A model generated the notes under the pieces. The model was not told the origin of the DNA. It did no database searches and was given only the letters and a program-made list of their open reading frames with translations. From the NCBI RefSeq assembly GCF_020621385.1, contig NZ_JAESVA010000013.1, positions 1-64,000 on the forward strand: a DNA stretch of 64,000 nucleotides. The letters are read 5' to 3'. Below are positions 52,423-60,934 of this stretch, in pieces. The DNA comes from Acidisoma cellulosilyticum. Lineage in GTDB: Bacteria; Pseudomonadota; Alphaproteobacteria; Acetobacterales; Acetobacteraceae. Positions within the stretch are counted from its first letter, which is position 1; the number at the start of each line of letters is the position of its first letter. Position numbers and translations under genes: made by a program.

Positions 52423-53418
52423 TTACGTCTTCTTGCGCTTGAGCATTTTCATGACGCGGATGGCAAGCCGCGTCAGTGCCGGCATCGTCGTCGGGCGCAG
52501 CAGGCGCGTGTCATAGCCTGAGAAGCGGCGGTCATTCTCGGACAGGCAGATCTGCATGAGGTCGAGGATCTCGATCTCGACATTGCTGACCGACTGCGCA
52601 CCCGTCACGGTGAAGTTGTTGTCCTGCGTGCGTTCCTTGCCGTCGCCGTCCATGCTGCGGGCAAGGCCGACGCGCTCGTAACCCAGGAAGACCCAGACCG
52701 CCCAGACGCGCATCTCAAACCAAGGGCGTTTGTAGAAGGGCAGTCTGGCGCGATGCCAGGCGAGCCAATTCGCAAACAGCAGGATGTGGCGGCACTCCTC
52801 CTGCATCACCGGCTCGAATGTCTCGATCAGTTCCGGCGGAAAGAAGCCGGAGCGCTTGGCGACTTCGAACAGGCCGAAGGCGAAGAAACTATCCACGCAT
52901 TCGCTGAACCCGGTAACCAGATAGGCCCATTCCGTATCCTTCGGCTTGATGTAAGGCGGCTCGACGGCCAGCGGAATGTCATAGGCCTGGACGAGTTTCG
53001 ACAGCACTTCCTTATGCCGGTTCTCTTCCCAGGCGTTCAGCGCCAGGGCCATGCGCATATTGGGGTCGCGCAGATCGCCCGCATAGGCCGCCATGCGCAG
53101 CCGCGCCTTGCCCTCGGTCTCCACCGCAATATCCCAGATCGGCAGGGAGGTGATGCGGTGCAGCGTCTCCGGGTCCAGCTTCGGCCAAGGAATGACGGAA
53201 GGGCGATAGGGGTTGAAGGTCTCCTCGAACATGCGATGGACCTCAGTCTTATGGATGTCCGATCCGATGCGGATTCGCCCTTGGACCTTGCTTTGCCAAT
53301 GTCGCGCGACAAGATCTGCCTTTTCCATCGCGTCCAGCGGGCGTTCGGTCGGCAGCACGGGGGGCACGAAACCCGGAACATGAGATTCGGTGAAAAAATC
53401 ATCCAAGGCAGCGCTCAT
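52423..53418 (-). CDS. Ferritin-like diiron domain protein
   Basis: The 331-residue protein starts at ATG 53418 (AGGA a few nt upstream; an ATG at 53436 is the alternative). Two helices bear diiron-type motifs: LNAWEENRHKEVL and MQEECRHILLF, each an ExxH-containing pair, 70-80 residues apart, as expected for a four-helix diiron bundle. No transmembrane helix is evident, although the C-terminus is basic (MKMLKRKKT). The substrate is unknown; oxygenase, desaturase or oxidase functions occur in the superfamily. A promoter and palindromic operator lie directly upstream. Confidence 0.75.
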   Translation of the reverse strand: MSAALDDFFTESHVPGFVPPVLPTERPLDAMEKADLVARHWQSKVQGRIRIGSDIHKTEVHRMFEETFNPYRPSVIPWPKLDPETLHRITSLPIWDIAVETEGKARLRMAAYAGDLRDPNMRMALALNAWEENRHKEVLSKLVQAYDIPLAVEPPYIKPKDTEWAYLVTGFSECVDSFFAFGLFEVAKRSGFFPPELIETFEPVMQEECRHILLFANWLAWHRARLPFYKRPWFEMRVWAVWVFLGYERVGLARSMDGDGKERTQDNNFTVTGAQSVSNVEIEILDLMQICLSENDRRFSGYDTRLLRPTTMPALTRLAIRVMKMLKRKKT

Positions 53419-53449
53419 CGTTCCTGACCTTTGCATGCAGACCGGCTTC

Positions 53450-53497
53450 TGACCGTTTGGTCAGTTCCACTATAGCGACGGTCCGGGCCGGCGCCAA
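53450..53497 (-). promoter_or_regulatory. Promoter with overlapping TetR-like operator for the ferritin-like gene
   Basis: On the minus strand, −35 TTGGCG (53497-53492) and −10 TATAGT (53474-53469) are separated by exactly 17 bp. Just downstream lies TGACC-4 nt-GGTCA (53450-53463), an inverted repeat of the kind many TetR-family repressors bind. The operator overlaps the expected transcription start. No tetR gene adjoins, so the regulator is encoded elsewhere. Confidence 0.65.
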
Positions 53498-53663
53498 CGG
53501 AGAGCAGGGTAGCGCAGGATGTGGCGTGACAACGCAATGAAGACGCCTCGCGGGCGATGTCGAGTGATCGACATCGCAGCGAAACAATCCTATTCTCTTT
53601 GAGGAGATCCGCTTGTCAGCAGCTTCTCCGTGATTTCGCCGAAGCGAAATCACCGGAAGCCGT

Positions 53664-53750
53664 TGGTGCCCAGAAGAAGACTCGAACTTCCACGACCTTA
53701 CGGCCACAGGTACCTGAAACCTGCGCGTCTACCAATTCCGCCATCTGGGC
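53664..53750 (-). tRNA. tRNA-Leu (CAG)
   Basis: Read on the minus strand this 87-nt class II tRNA begins GCCCAGATGGCGGAATTGG and ends with an encoded CCA. The anticodon stem CAGGT / ACCTG holds loop TTCAGGT, anticodon CAG. A long variable arm follows, and the T-arm contains GTTCGAGTC. The acceptor GCCCAGA pairs with TCTGGGC. Confidence 0.93.
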
Positions 53751-53904
53751 AATCCTGCGGTGACGCGGGGTGTAACCATCCTGTCGCTTCGCGTCAACAG
53801 GGGCCGATCACGAGATCGCGCTCAAAGCCGTGCTTGATCTTGAGGGCTGCTCTGCTGCGCCGTAATGCTGTGTGAACTTAACGATGGGCAAAGGGGAAAA
53901 CGCG

Positions 53905-54846
53905 ATGCGAAGCGACGAGCGCAGGATTGCGACGGTTTTCGGGGGCGCGGGTTTCATCGGCCGTTACCTTGTGCCGCATCTGCTGCGGCAGGGATTCACC
54001 GTGCGGGTCGCCGGGCGAGACACGGAAAAGGCGACGCGTCTGAAGCCTATGGGCAATCCGGGTTTCGTCGTGCCGATCTACGCGCCGCTCTCGGATGCGG
54101 CGGCCGTCGCCCGCGCCATCCAGGGGGCAGAGGTGGTCGTCAATCTCGTCGGCATTCTGGCGGAGAAGACCTCCGGCGATTTCAACCGCGCCCATGGCAC
54201 CGGGCCGCGCGTCATCGCGGACCAAGCCTCGCGCGCCGGGGTTAAGCGCATGGTGCATATCTCGGCGATCGGCGCCTCGGGCACCAGCAAAAGCGGCTAT
54301 GGCCGCAGCAAGGCTGCGGGGGAGGTGGCCGTTGCGGCTGGCTTCCCCGACGCGGTGATCCTGCGCCCCTCCATCGTCTTCGGGCCTGAGGATCAGTTCT
54401 TCAACCGCTTCGCTGGCTTGGCCCTGATGTCTCCCGTCATGCCCGTCATCTCCGGCCGGACGCGGTTTCAGCCGGTCTATGTCGGCGATATCGCGGAGGC
54501 GATCATGGCAGGGCTGGCGCTGCCGCCGGAGGCGCCGCGCCTTTATGAGCTGGGCGGGCCGGAGGTGCTGAGTTTTCAGCAGATTCTGGCCTATATCCTC
54601 AAACAGACAGGCCTGCACCGCCCGCTGGTCAGCATTCCGGCAGGCTTGGCCCGCCTGCAGGCCCGCGTGCTGGAACGGCTGCCCGGCAAGCTCCTCACCA
54701 CCGATCAGCTGGAGATGCTGGCGCAGGATAATGTGACGAGCGGGCTGGTTCCGGGCTTCGACTCCCTCGGCATCACGCCGCGCCCGATCGACCTCGTCGT
54801 GCCCGCCTATCTCGCCCGCTATGGCCGGCCGCGCCCAAATTCGTGA
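53905..54846 (+). CDS. NDUFA9-like atypical SDR (complex I-associated NAD(P)-binding protein)
   Basis: The 313-residue product starts at ATG 53905, with AAGGGG 8 nt upstream; a GTG at 53872 is the alternative. The glycine-rich VFGGAGFIGRYLV binds NAD(P), and SAIGASGTSKSGYGRSKAAGE resembles the atypical SDR active-site region. The C-terminal half matches the NDUFA9 / complex I 39 kDa-like group (LYELGGPEVLSFQQILAYI). Such proteins are common single genes in alphaproteobacteria. A quinone-linked or complex I assembly role is inferred. Confidence 0.85.
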   Translation: MRSDERRIATVFGGAGFIGRYLVPHLLRQGFTVRVAGRDTEKATRLKPMGNPGFVVPIYAPLSDAAAVARAIQGAEVVVNLVGILAEKTSGDFNRAHGTGPRVIADQASRAGVKRMVHISAIGASGTSKSGYGRSKAAGEVAVAAGFPDAVILRPSIVFGPEDQFFNRFAGLALMSPVMPVISGRTRFQPVYVGDIAEAIMAGLALPPEAPRLYELGGPEVLSFQQILAYILKQTGLHRPLVSIPAGLARLQARVLERLPGKLLTTDQLEMLAQDNVTSGLVPGFDSLGITPRPIDLVVPAYLARYGRPRPNS

Positions 54847-54985
54847 TCGAAACGGAGCGGGGGCGATGCCGGGCAGGCGCGTAACGACGCTTGCGGAAAT
54901 CGGCTCCCGCACAACATGGCCTCTCAGCTGATTGTGACGGCGAGGTTTCAGTTCAGACGTCTCGCCACGAATTTGGGAGGTTTCC

Positions 54986-55213
54986 GTGAAGGTTATTTCG
55001 ATCCGTGCTGTCGTCCTTGCCCTGGCGCTGGGCTCGACCGCTCTCTCGCTTTCTGCCTGCGGTCATTCACCGCTGACGCGTGCTTTGACCGGTGGCGCCA
55101 TCGGTGCGGGTGCCGGTGCGCTGGTCGGTGGCGCGACGGGCGGCAATGCCGGCACCGGCGCGCTGGTGGGCGGCGGTATCGGTGCGGCTGGCGGTGCGCT
55201 GACCGCGCACTAA
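54986..55213 (+). CDS. Glycine-zipper lipoprotein
   Basis: The 75-residue protein starts at GTG 54986 after GGGAGG. A lipoprotein signal ends at the lipobox LSAC (Cys25). Most of the mature chain is a glycine-zipper: GGAIGAGAGALVGGATGG then GTGALVGGGIGAAGGAL, consistent with membrane-spanning or oligomerising helices of the OmpA-like/Rick_17kDa-like type. The role is probably envelope stability, inferred only. Confidence 0.85.
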   Translation: MKVISIRAVVLALALGSTALSLSACGHSPLTRALTGGAIGAGAGALVGGATGGNAGTGALVGGGIGAAGGALTAH

Positions 55214-55227
55214 TCCTTGTCTCGCGT

Positions 55228-55270
55228 CCCTGTTGTGCGCGGCATGGCTTCCGTTTGCGCACAACAAGGG
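55228..55270 (+). terminator. Hairpin after the glycine-zipper gene
   Basis: Arms CCCTGTTGTGCGC and GCGCACAACAAGGG pair with one bulged base around a 16-nt loop. It starts 15 nt after the stop and has no T-run. Confidence 0.45.
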
Positions 55271-55336
55271 ATGTGGCAGGTCTGATCTCGGCTTTTCAGG
55301 CGCCCATCACGACGGGCGCTATGCCAGAGAAGGACC

Positions 55337-56512
55337 ATGTCCGTTCCTGTCTGGCTTCCAGCCCTTCTTGGCTTTCTGACCGCTGTCGGATCGATTTCGA
55401 TCGACATGTATCTGCCCGCTTTTCCGCAAATCGCGCGGGAGCTGGGGCAGGTGCGCGGTGGCGCGCAGATTACCCTCGCGACCTTCTTCGTGGGGCTGGC
55501 TTTGGGTCAGCTGATCCTTGGGCCATTGGCGGATCGCGTCGGCCGCAAGGCGCCGCTGGTCGTCGGCATGACACTGTATACGCTGGCGACGATCGGCTGT
55601 GCGCTGTCCACCAATCTCGTCTCCTTCTCCGTTTTCCGCTTTCTCGCGGCCCTCGGTGGCGCGTCCAGCATGGTGGTGCCGCGCGCCGTGGTCCGCGATT
55701 TGTCGAATGGGCCGAGTGCGGCGCGGATGATGGCGCAGCTGATGCTGGTCATGGGCGTCTCGCCCATTCTGGCACCGGCGCTGGGTGGTTTCGTGCTGAA
55801 CTGGGCTGGCTGGCGGGCCATTTTCTGGGTGCAGGCGGTCTACGGCATCATCAACCTCTCGCTCGTCGTCCTTCTGCTTCCCGACACGCTGCCGCGTGAA
55901 ATGCGGATACGCCACGGGCTTATCAGTGTCTTTCAGCGCTATGTGCAGGTGGCGAAGGATCGTAATTTCCTGCCGGCGGCGCTGGTCGTGGCCTTTGCCA
56001 GCGCGACGCTGTTTTCCTATCTCGGCGGCTCACCGCTGGTCTTCGAGACGGGCTTTCATGTCAGCCCGGTCATTTACGGCTGTATCTTCGGGCTGAACGG
56101 CTTTGGCCTCATCATGGTGAGCCAGCTCAACGGGCGCGTCTTCGCCAATCGCTTCGGCATCGACCGGACTTTGACGACGGCCGTGCTCGTCATGCTGGGG
56201 GGCACCGTCTATCTGACCATCGTCTCCCTCCTCGGTCTTGCCGGGCTGGTGCCGACGCTGATCGGGCTATTTGTCTGCATCGCCTCGCTGGGCTGCATCT
56301 TTCCCAATGGCACGGTCGCGGTGATGTCGCGCCAACACGCCAATGCCGGTGTCGCTTCCGCCCTCACCGGCACGCTGCAATTTTCCATCGGTGCCGTCAG
56401 CGGCATGATCGTCGGCGAGCTGAGTGATGTTTCGCCCCGCGCGATGGCGGTCTGCATGCTTGTCAGCGCGTGTTGCGTCACTGTCTGCAACCGGATGCGC
56501 CCGCGCGGCTAG
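55337..56512 (+). CDS. Bcr/CflA family MFS drug efflux transporter
   Basis: The 391-residue inner-membrane protein has twelve hydrophobic segments and the opening characteristic of Bcr/CflA transporters (SIDMYLPAFPQIARELG). Motif A is GPLADRVGRKAPLVVG, between helices 2 and 3. AAGGA precedes the ATG. Its stop codon TAG lies within the first bases of a family A repeat, so insertion may have set the present C-terminus. Substrates could be antibiotics or sulfur amino acids. Confidence 0.9.
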   Translation: MSVPVWLPALLGFLTAVGSISIDMYLPAFPQIARELGQVRGGAQITLATFFVGLALGQLILGPLADRVGRKAPLVVGMTLYTLATIGCALSTNLVSFSVFRFLAALGGASSMVVPRAVVRDLSNGPSAARMMAQLMLVMGVSPILAPALGGFVLNWAGWRAIFWVQAVYGIINLSLVVLLLPDTLPREMRIRHGLISVFQRYVQVAKDRNFLPAALVVAFASATLFSYLGGSPLVFETGFHVSPVIYGCIFGLNGFGLIMVSQLNGRVFANRFGIDRTLTTAVLVMLGGTVYLTIVSLLGLAGLVPTLIGLFVCIASLGCIFPNGTVAVMSRQHANAGVASALTGTLQFSIGAVSGMIVGELSDVSPRAMAVCMLVSACCVTVCNRMRPRG

Positions 56513-56616
56513 AGCAGATCACAGTCAGATGGAATCATCTGACTGTGTGAAGATGCTCGCAAAAACAATAATCTAGAGCGGTATCTGTGAGCGTAAGCGA
56601 ACAGGAAACGCTCTAG
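56509..56616 (+). repeat. 108-bp palindromic element, family A copy 3
   Basis: Ends are CTAGAGC and GCTCTAG, and it has the same internal 12-bp-arm hairpin as the other copies. The TAG of its left end is the stop codon of the MFS gene. The right end lies 11 bp from the stop of the convergent SDR gene. Confidence 0.92.
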
Positions 56617-56626
56617 CGGTTTCGGG

Positions 56627-57382
56627 TCAGACGAACATACCGCCCGAAACCTCGATCCGCTGACCATTGACCCAGCGGTTGTCGGCGGAGAGCAGGCTCG
56701 CGATCATCGGCCCGATATCGTCCGGCAGCCCGACGCGGCCGAGCGCCGTCATGCTCGCCACCATGCGGTTGATCTCCGGCACGTCGCGCACATGCCCGCC
56801 GCCGAAATCGGTCTCGATGGCGCCGGGTGCGACCGTATTCACGGCGATGCCGCGTGCCCCGAGTTCCTTGGCGAGATAACGGGTCAGCACCTCCACACCG
56901 CCCTTCATCGCCGCATAGGCGGAGTAACCGGGCAGGCTGAAGCGGGCGAGGCCGCTCGACAGGTTCACGATGCGCCCACCGTCAGCGATCAGCGGCAGCA
57001 GGCGCTGCGTCAGGAAGAAGACGCCTTTCAGATGGACGTTGCAGAGCGCGTCAAACTGCGCCTCCGTCACCTCGGCGAAAGGCGTATTCATGCCGATGCC
57101 GGCATTGTTGACCAGGAACTGGAAGCGGTCCTTGTCCCAGGTCTCATGCAGGCTCTTTGCCAGACTTTCGACGAAGGCCGGGAAAGTGCCGGTCGCGCCG
57201 GCGTCGAGCTGAAGGGCAACCGCCTTGCGGCCGAGGGCTTCGATCTCACGAACGGCGCTCTCGGCCTCATCGGCACGGGAATGATAGGTGAGGATGATGT
57301 CCACGCCGCGTTTCGCGAGGTGGATGGCCGTATTGCGGCCAAGGCCACGGCTGCCGCCGGTGATGAGGGCGATCTCGGTCAT
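56627..57382 (-). CDS. Short-chain dehydrogenase/reductase
   Basis: The 251-residue classical SDR has the cofactor motif TGGSRGLGRNTAIHL (residues ~8-22), NNAG, and the catalytic Ser and YxxxK in SSGLARFSLPGYSAYAAMK. The C-terminus has RWVNGQRIEVSGGMFV. It uses NADP(H) by the presence of SRGLGR, and the substrate is unknown. It is divergent from an AraC regulator, which probably controls it. Confidence 0.93.
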   Translation of the reverse strand: MTEIALITGGSRGLGRNTAIHLAKRGVDIILTYHSRADEAESAVREIEALGRKAVALQLDAGATGTFPAFVESLAKSLHETWDKDRFQFLVNNAGIGMNTPFAEVTEAQFDALCNVHLKGVFFLTQRLLPLIADGGRIVNLSSGLARFSLPGYSAYAAMKGGVEVLTRYLAKELGARGIAVNTVAPGAIETDFGGGHVRDVPEINRMVASMTALGRVGLPDDIGPMIASLLSADNRWVNGQRIEVSGGMFV

Positions 57383-57467
57383 ATCTGATCTCCGTTTGGG
57401 ATAAGACTTTGTAGAGAGGCGGCTCCCGGCGCAGTTGCCGGAACCGCGCGATCTCTTGCCTGATCCT

Positions 57468-57489
57468 CCAAACCCTCTGACCGGTTTGG
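57468..57489. promoter_or_regulatory. Inverted repeat between SDR and AraC genes
   Basis: Arms CCAAACC and GGTTTGG are separated by 8 bp, in the 146-bp gap between the divergent genes. It is a possible regulatory site for either gene; a transcribed hairpin is the alternative. Low confidence. Confidence 0.3.
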
Positions 57490-57528
57490 CGAGGCCGTGC
57501 TAGGGAAAGCGCCAGAAGGAGACGGGTC

Positions 57529-58419
57529 ATGAGTGACGCCCTGAAGCGCGCCGTCTGGCGTTACACCGATGCTCATGCCTCATCTCTGGGGCTGGCGGAG
57601 ACCCCGGTCGCGGGTCTGACGCTGATGCGGCATTATGCGCCGACGCAGATCGCCCATGTCATCTACAAGCCGCTGGTTTGCCTGGTTCTCCAAGGGGCGA
57701 AGGAGGTCATGGCTGGCGATCAGGTCTGGCGGTTCAATGCCGGGCAGTCGCTTCTGGTCAATGTCGACCTGCCGGCCATCGGGCGCATTACGCGGGCGAC
57801 GCGGACGGAGCCGTATCTCGCCGTCGCCTTCCAGTTGGATATGGCGGTGATGCGCGGCGTGATGAAGGAGATGGCGGCGGTGCCGCCTGCGGCCGCGCTC
57901 ACGCATCCGCCGCTATTCGTCGAGGAGACCGAGGATGTCGTGCTCGACAGTATGTCCCGGCTCGTGCGGCTGATCGACAGGCCGGAGGCTGGGCCTGTTC
58001 TGGGCCCGGCGATCATCAAGGAGCTGCATTACTGGCTGCTGATGGGGCGGCACGGCGCGCATCTGCGGCGCCTGGCGCCGGCCGACAGCCATATGCAACG
58101 TATCGCACGCGCCATCGCGCTGCTGCGGGAGGAGTTCACGCAACCGCTGCGGGTGGAGAGGCTGGCCGAGGCGGCGGGCATGAGTCCATCGTCGTTCCAC
58201 CAGCATTTCAAGACGCTGACGGCGGTCTCTCCACTGCAATTCCAGAAGCAACTGCGGCTGTTGGAAGCGCGGCGGCTGATGCTGGCCGAGGGTCAGGCGG
58301 CGGCACAGGCGGGCTTTGCGGTCGGCTATGAAAGCGCGTCCCAGTTCACGCGCGAATATGGCCGCATGTTCGGCAATCCGCCGAAGCGGGATGTGACGGA
58401 CAGCCGCGCAGCGGCGTGA
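57529..58419 (+). CDS. AraC family transcriptional regulator
   Basis: The 296-residue protein has an N-terminal AraC-type cupin domain (VYKPLVCLVLQGAKEVM is shared with the AraC_N group, seen here as IYKPLVCLVLQGAKEVM) and two C-terminal helix-turn-helix motifs (LRVERLAEAAGMSPSSFHQH, and AQAGFAVGYESASQFTREYG). The AraC_N type is often divergent from the oxidoreductase it controls, as here. The GFA-family gene follows 10 bp downstream and may be co-transcribed. Confidence 0.92.
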   Translation: MSDALKRAVWRYTDAHASSLGLAETPVAGLTLMRHYAPTQIAHVIYKPLVCLVLQGAKEVMAGDQVWRFNAGQSLLVNVDLPAIGRITRATRTEPYLAVAFQLDMAVMRGVMKEMAAVPPAAALTHPPLFVEETEDVVLDSMSRLVRLIDRPEAGPVLGPAIIKELHYWLLMGRHGAHLRRLAPADSHMQRIARAIALLREEFTQPLRVERLAEAAGMSPSSFHQHFKTLTAVSPLQFQKQLRLLEARRLMLAEGQAAAQAGFAVGYESASQFTREYGRMFGNPPKRDVTDSRAAA

Positions 58420-58429
58420 GGAGGCTTCC

Positions 58430-58837
58430 ATGACGCAGCACATTCTCGGCGGTTGTCTTTGCGGTGCCGTGCGCTACCGGCTGACGGAACGGCCCTATAA
58501 TAGCGGGCTTTGTCATTGCGAGACCTGCCGCAGAACGGGTTCGGCGCCAGCCTTGCCCTGGGCCGGTATCGCCTGTGCTGCCTTCGCCATCACGCAGGGG
58601 GCGCCCGTCGCCTATCGCTCCTCCGCGCGCGTGGTGCGGAGCTTTTGCGGTACCTGCGGCTCACCATTGACCTATTTCCACGCGGATAAGCCCGACAAGA
58701 TCGACGTCATGACCTGCAGCTTGGATGATGCGGAGGCTTTTCCACCGACTGAGCATGTCTGGGTCTCCGAGAAACTCGCCTGGGATGTCCTGGGTGACGG
58801 TCTGCCGGCCTATGCAACCGGCGAGCGGGAGACGTAG
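58430..58837 (+). CDS. GFA-family zinc-binding protein (glutathione-dependent formaldehyde-activating-like)
   Basis: The 135-residue protein has the GFA cysteine pattern: GGCLCGAVRY, LCHCETCRR and CGTCGSPLTYF. These bind zinc in the family. Founding member Gfa catalyses glutathione-formaldehyde adduct formation, but most members are untested. It is 10 bp after the AraC gene. Confidence 0.9.
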   Translation: MTQHILGGCLCGAVRYRLTERPYNSGLCHCETCRRTGSAPALPWAGIACAAFAITQGAPVAYRSSARVVRSFCGTCGSPLTYFHADKPDKIDVMTCSLDDAEAFPPTEHVWVSEKLAWDVLGDGLPAYATGERET

Positions 58838-58852
58838 CGCGTCCTGCTTCAT

Positions 58853-58956
58853 GTGTCGCCCGCCTGCTTGTCACGCGGGTCTAACCGTTGCGGCTCTCAG
58901 ACGCCGTCCACCTGCCGAGGTGGGTTGATGCGCGGAACAAGTCAGCGCACGACTAT
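58853..58956. repeat. Intergenic repeat family B, diverged copy 4
   Basis: The blocks TGTCGCCCGC, CGCGGGTCTA and GGGTTGATGCGCGGA followed by GCGCACGAC resemble parts of the copies at 18544-18706 and 63583-63752. The ends are less clear. I rate it as a decayed member. Confidence 0.5.
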
Positions 58957-58977
58957 AAGGAGGGGGCGCGCTCTCGA

Positions 58978-59256
58978 TTAATGGGGAGCGACCGGTCCCC
59001 GCCGCTTCATGAAGGTGATCGACAGATAAGCCCCGATCCAGGAGCCGATGGCGGCGAACAGCACGTAAATCCAGTTCTCGGTATAGCTGATTACGGCGAA
59101 GGCCGAGAGCAGATACCAGACGCTGCTCCAGGTCGCGGCCGGTACGCGCATGCGGTCGGCGACGGCGGCGGTGAAGCGGACATAGGCCGCGTCGGTGGCG
59201 GCCGTCGCCACTACCACGCCTAAGGCCGTCAACGGATCGACATGCAAATGAATCAT
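58978..59256 (-). CDS. Small membrane protein, unknown function
   Basis: The 92-residue product starts at ATG 59254-59256. Three hydrophobic segments are likely: residues ~9-30, ~44-62 and ~64-82 (WIYVLFAAIGSWIGAYLSI). The C-terminus is basic (FMKRRG), so a cytoplasmic tail is expected. No family is recognised and no ribosome-binding site is strong. It lies 67 bp downstream of prfC in the same direction and may be co-transcribed. Confidence 0.65.
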   Translation of the reverse strand: MIHLHVDPLTALGVVVATAATDAAYVRFTAAVADRMRVPAATWSSVWYLLSAFAVISYTENWIYVLFAAIGSWIGAYLSITFMKRRGPVAPH

Positions 59257-59323
59257 AAGAAAAGTTTTTGCTTCTTTTTTCAAAAAGAAGCGCGGACTTT
59301 CTGATCCTTTGTAAAAGAAACTT

Positions 59324-60865
59324 CTATGCCGCTTGCGGCCGGATGTCCTTGATGTCGCGGAAGGTCAGGTTGTCGTAATTCTCGATCGCGCGTTTCAGCA
59401 TGAAGCTTGAGGAGGCGAGGAAGACCGGATCGCCGTCCACGTCATCGGCCATGGATGTGCGTTGGGTGGCGATGAACTTCTCCATCGTCACGCGGTCGCC
59501 CGAGACCCAGCGCGCCAGCGAATAGGGCACGCCTTCGAAGGTGATCGGCGTGCCGTATTCCTGCGCCAGACGGGCCTGCAGCACGTCCAGCTGCAGGATG
59601 CCGATGACGCCGACGATGGGCGGCGAGCCGTCCTGCGGGCGGAACAGCTGCACCACGCCTTCCTCGGCCAGTTCCTGCAAGGCGGTGCGCAGTTTCTTGG
59701 CCTTCATGGCGTCCGACAGATGCACGCGGCGCAGGATTTCCGGAGCGAAGTAAGGCACGCCGGTGAAGTTCAGTACCTCGTCGGACGTCAGGGTGTCGCC
59801 GATGCGCAGCGTGCCGTGGTTGGGGATGCCGACCACATCGCCAGCGAAGGCTTCCTCCGCCAGGACGCGGTCACGCGCGAAAAAGAATTGCGGCGCGTGC
59901 ATGGGGATCAGCTTGCCGGTCCGCACCTGCTTCACCCGCATGCCGCGCGTCAGCCGGCCGGAACACACGCGCGCGAAGGCGATACGGTCGCGGTGGTTCG
60001 GGTCCATATTCGCCTGGATCTTGAACACGAGCGCCGTCAAATCGGGCTCGGCCGCGTCGACGATGCGCGTATCGGCCGGCTGGGCGCGCGGCCTGGGTCC
60101 GAAATCGGCCAGCGCGTCGAGCAGGTCGGTGACGCCGATATCCTTGATGGCGGAGCCGAAATAGGTCGGCGACAGATGGCCGGCCATGAAGCTTTCGACA
60201 TCGAATTCCGGCAGGGCGGCGCGGACCAGATCAATCTCCTCGCCAAGCTGCACCATCCGGTCATCGGATTGGGACAGTTCTGAGGTGAGGTGGTATTCGC
60301 GATTCCGCAGATCGTAGGTGCCGGCGAAATCGGAGGCCCGACCGACCGGCCAGGTCATGGGGCAGACGTCCAGCGCCAATCCGCTCGCGACCTCGTCCAG
60401 CAGGGCGAAGACGTCCTGTGCTTCACGGTCCATCTTGTTGATGAAGGTGATGATCGGGATGTCGCGCAGGCGGCAGATCTCGAACAGCTTGCGCGTCCGA
60501 TCCTCGATGCCCTTGGCCGCGTCGATCACCATGACGGCGGAATCGACAGCCGTCAGCGTGCGGTAGGTATCTTCCGAGAAGTCTTCATGGCCCGGCGTAT
60601 CCAGCAGGTTGAAGATGCAGCCGCCATATTCGAAGGTCATGACCGAGGTCACGACCGAAATGCCGCGATCGCGCTCGATCCCCATCCAGTCGGATCTTGT
60701 GCGCCGGCGCTCGCCCTTGGCGCGGACATTGCCGGCCAGCTGAATGGCGCCGCCGGCGCGCAGCAGGCGCTCGGTCAGGGTCGTCTTACCCGCATCCGGA
60801 TGGGAGATGATGGCAAAGGTCCGCCGCCGGGCGATCTCGCTTGCGATGTTTTCGTTCTGGCTCAT
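59324..60865 (-). CDS. prfC: Peptide chain release factor 3
   Basis: The 513-residue translational GTPase recycles RF1/RF2 from the ribosome after termination. G1 is SHPDAGKTTL, G2/switch I region carries RGISVVTSVMTF, G3 is DTPGHEDF, and G4 is NKMD. Length and the RF3-specific C-terminal domain III (DGSPPIVGVIGILQLDVL) match RF3 rather than EF-G. Confidence 0.97.
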   Translation of the reverse strand: MSQNENIASEIARRRTFAIISHPDAGKTTLTERLLRAGGAIQLAGNVRAKGERRRTRSDWMGIERDRGISVVTSVMTFEYGGCIFNLLDTPGHEDFSEDTYRTLTAVDSAVMVIDAAKGIEDRTRKLFEICRLRDIPIITFINKMDREAQDVFALLDEVASGLALDVCPMTWPVGRASDFAGTYDLRNREYHLTSELSQSDDRMVQLGEEIDLVRAALPEFDVESFMAGHLSPTYFGSAIKDIGVTDLLDALADFGPRPRAQPADTRIVDAAEPDLTALVFKIQANMDPNHRDRIAFARVCSGRLTRGMRVKQVRTGKLIPMHAPQFFFARDRVLAEEAFAGDVVGIPNHGTLRIGDTLTSDEVLNFTGVPYFAPEILRRVHLSDAMKAKKLRTALQELAEEGVVQLFRPQDGSPPIVGVIGILQLDVLQARLAQEYGTPITFEGVPYSLARWVSGDRVTMEKFIATQRTSMADDVDGDPVFLASSSFMLKRAIENYDNLTFRDIKDIRPQAA

Positions 60866-60934
60866 CGGCCGCCCTTAGCAAGAACGGCCGGGGAGCGGAA
60901 CTGGTAGCGCCGCAGAGGCTGTAATGAGGCAGGA

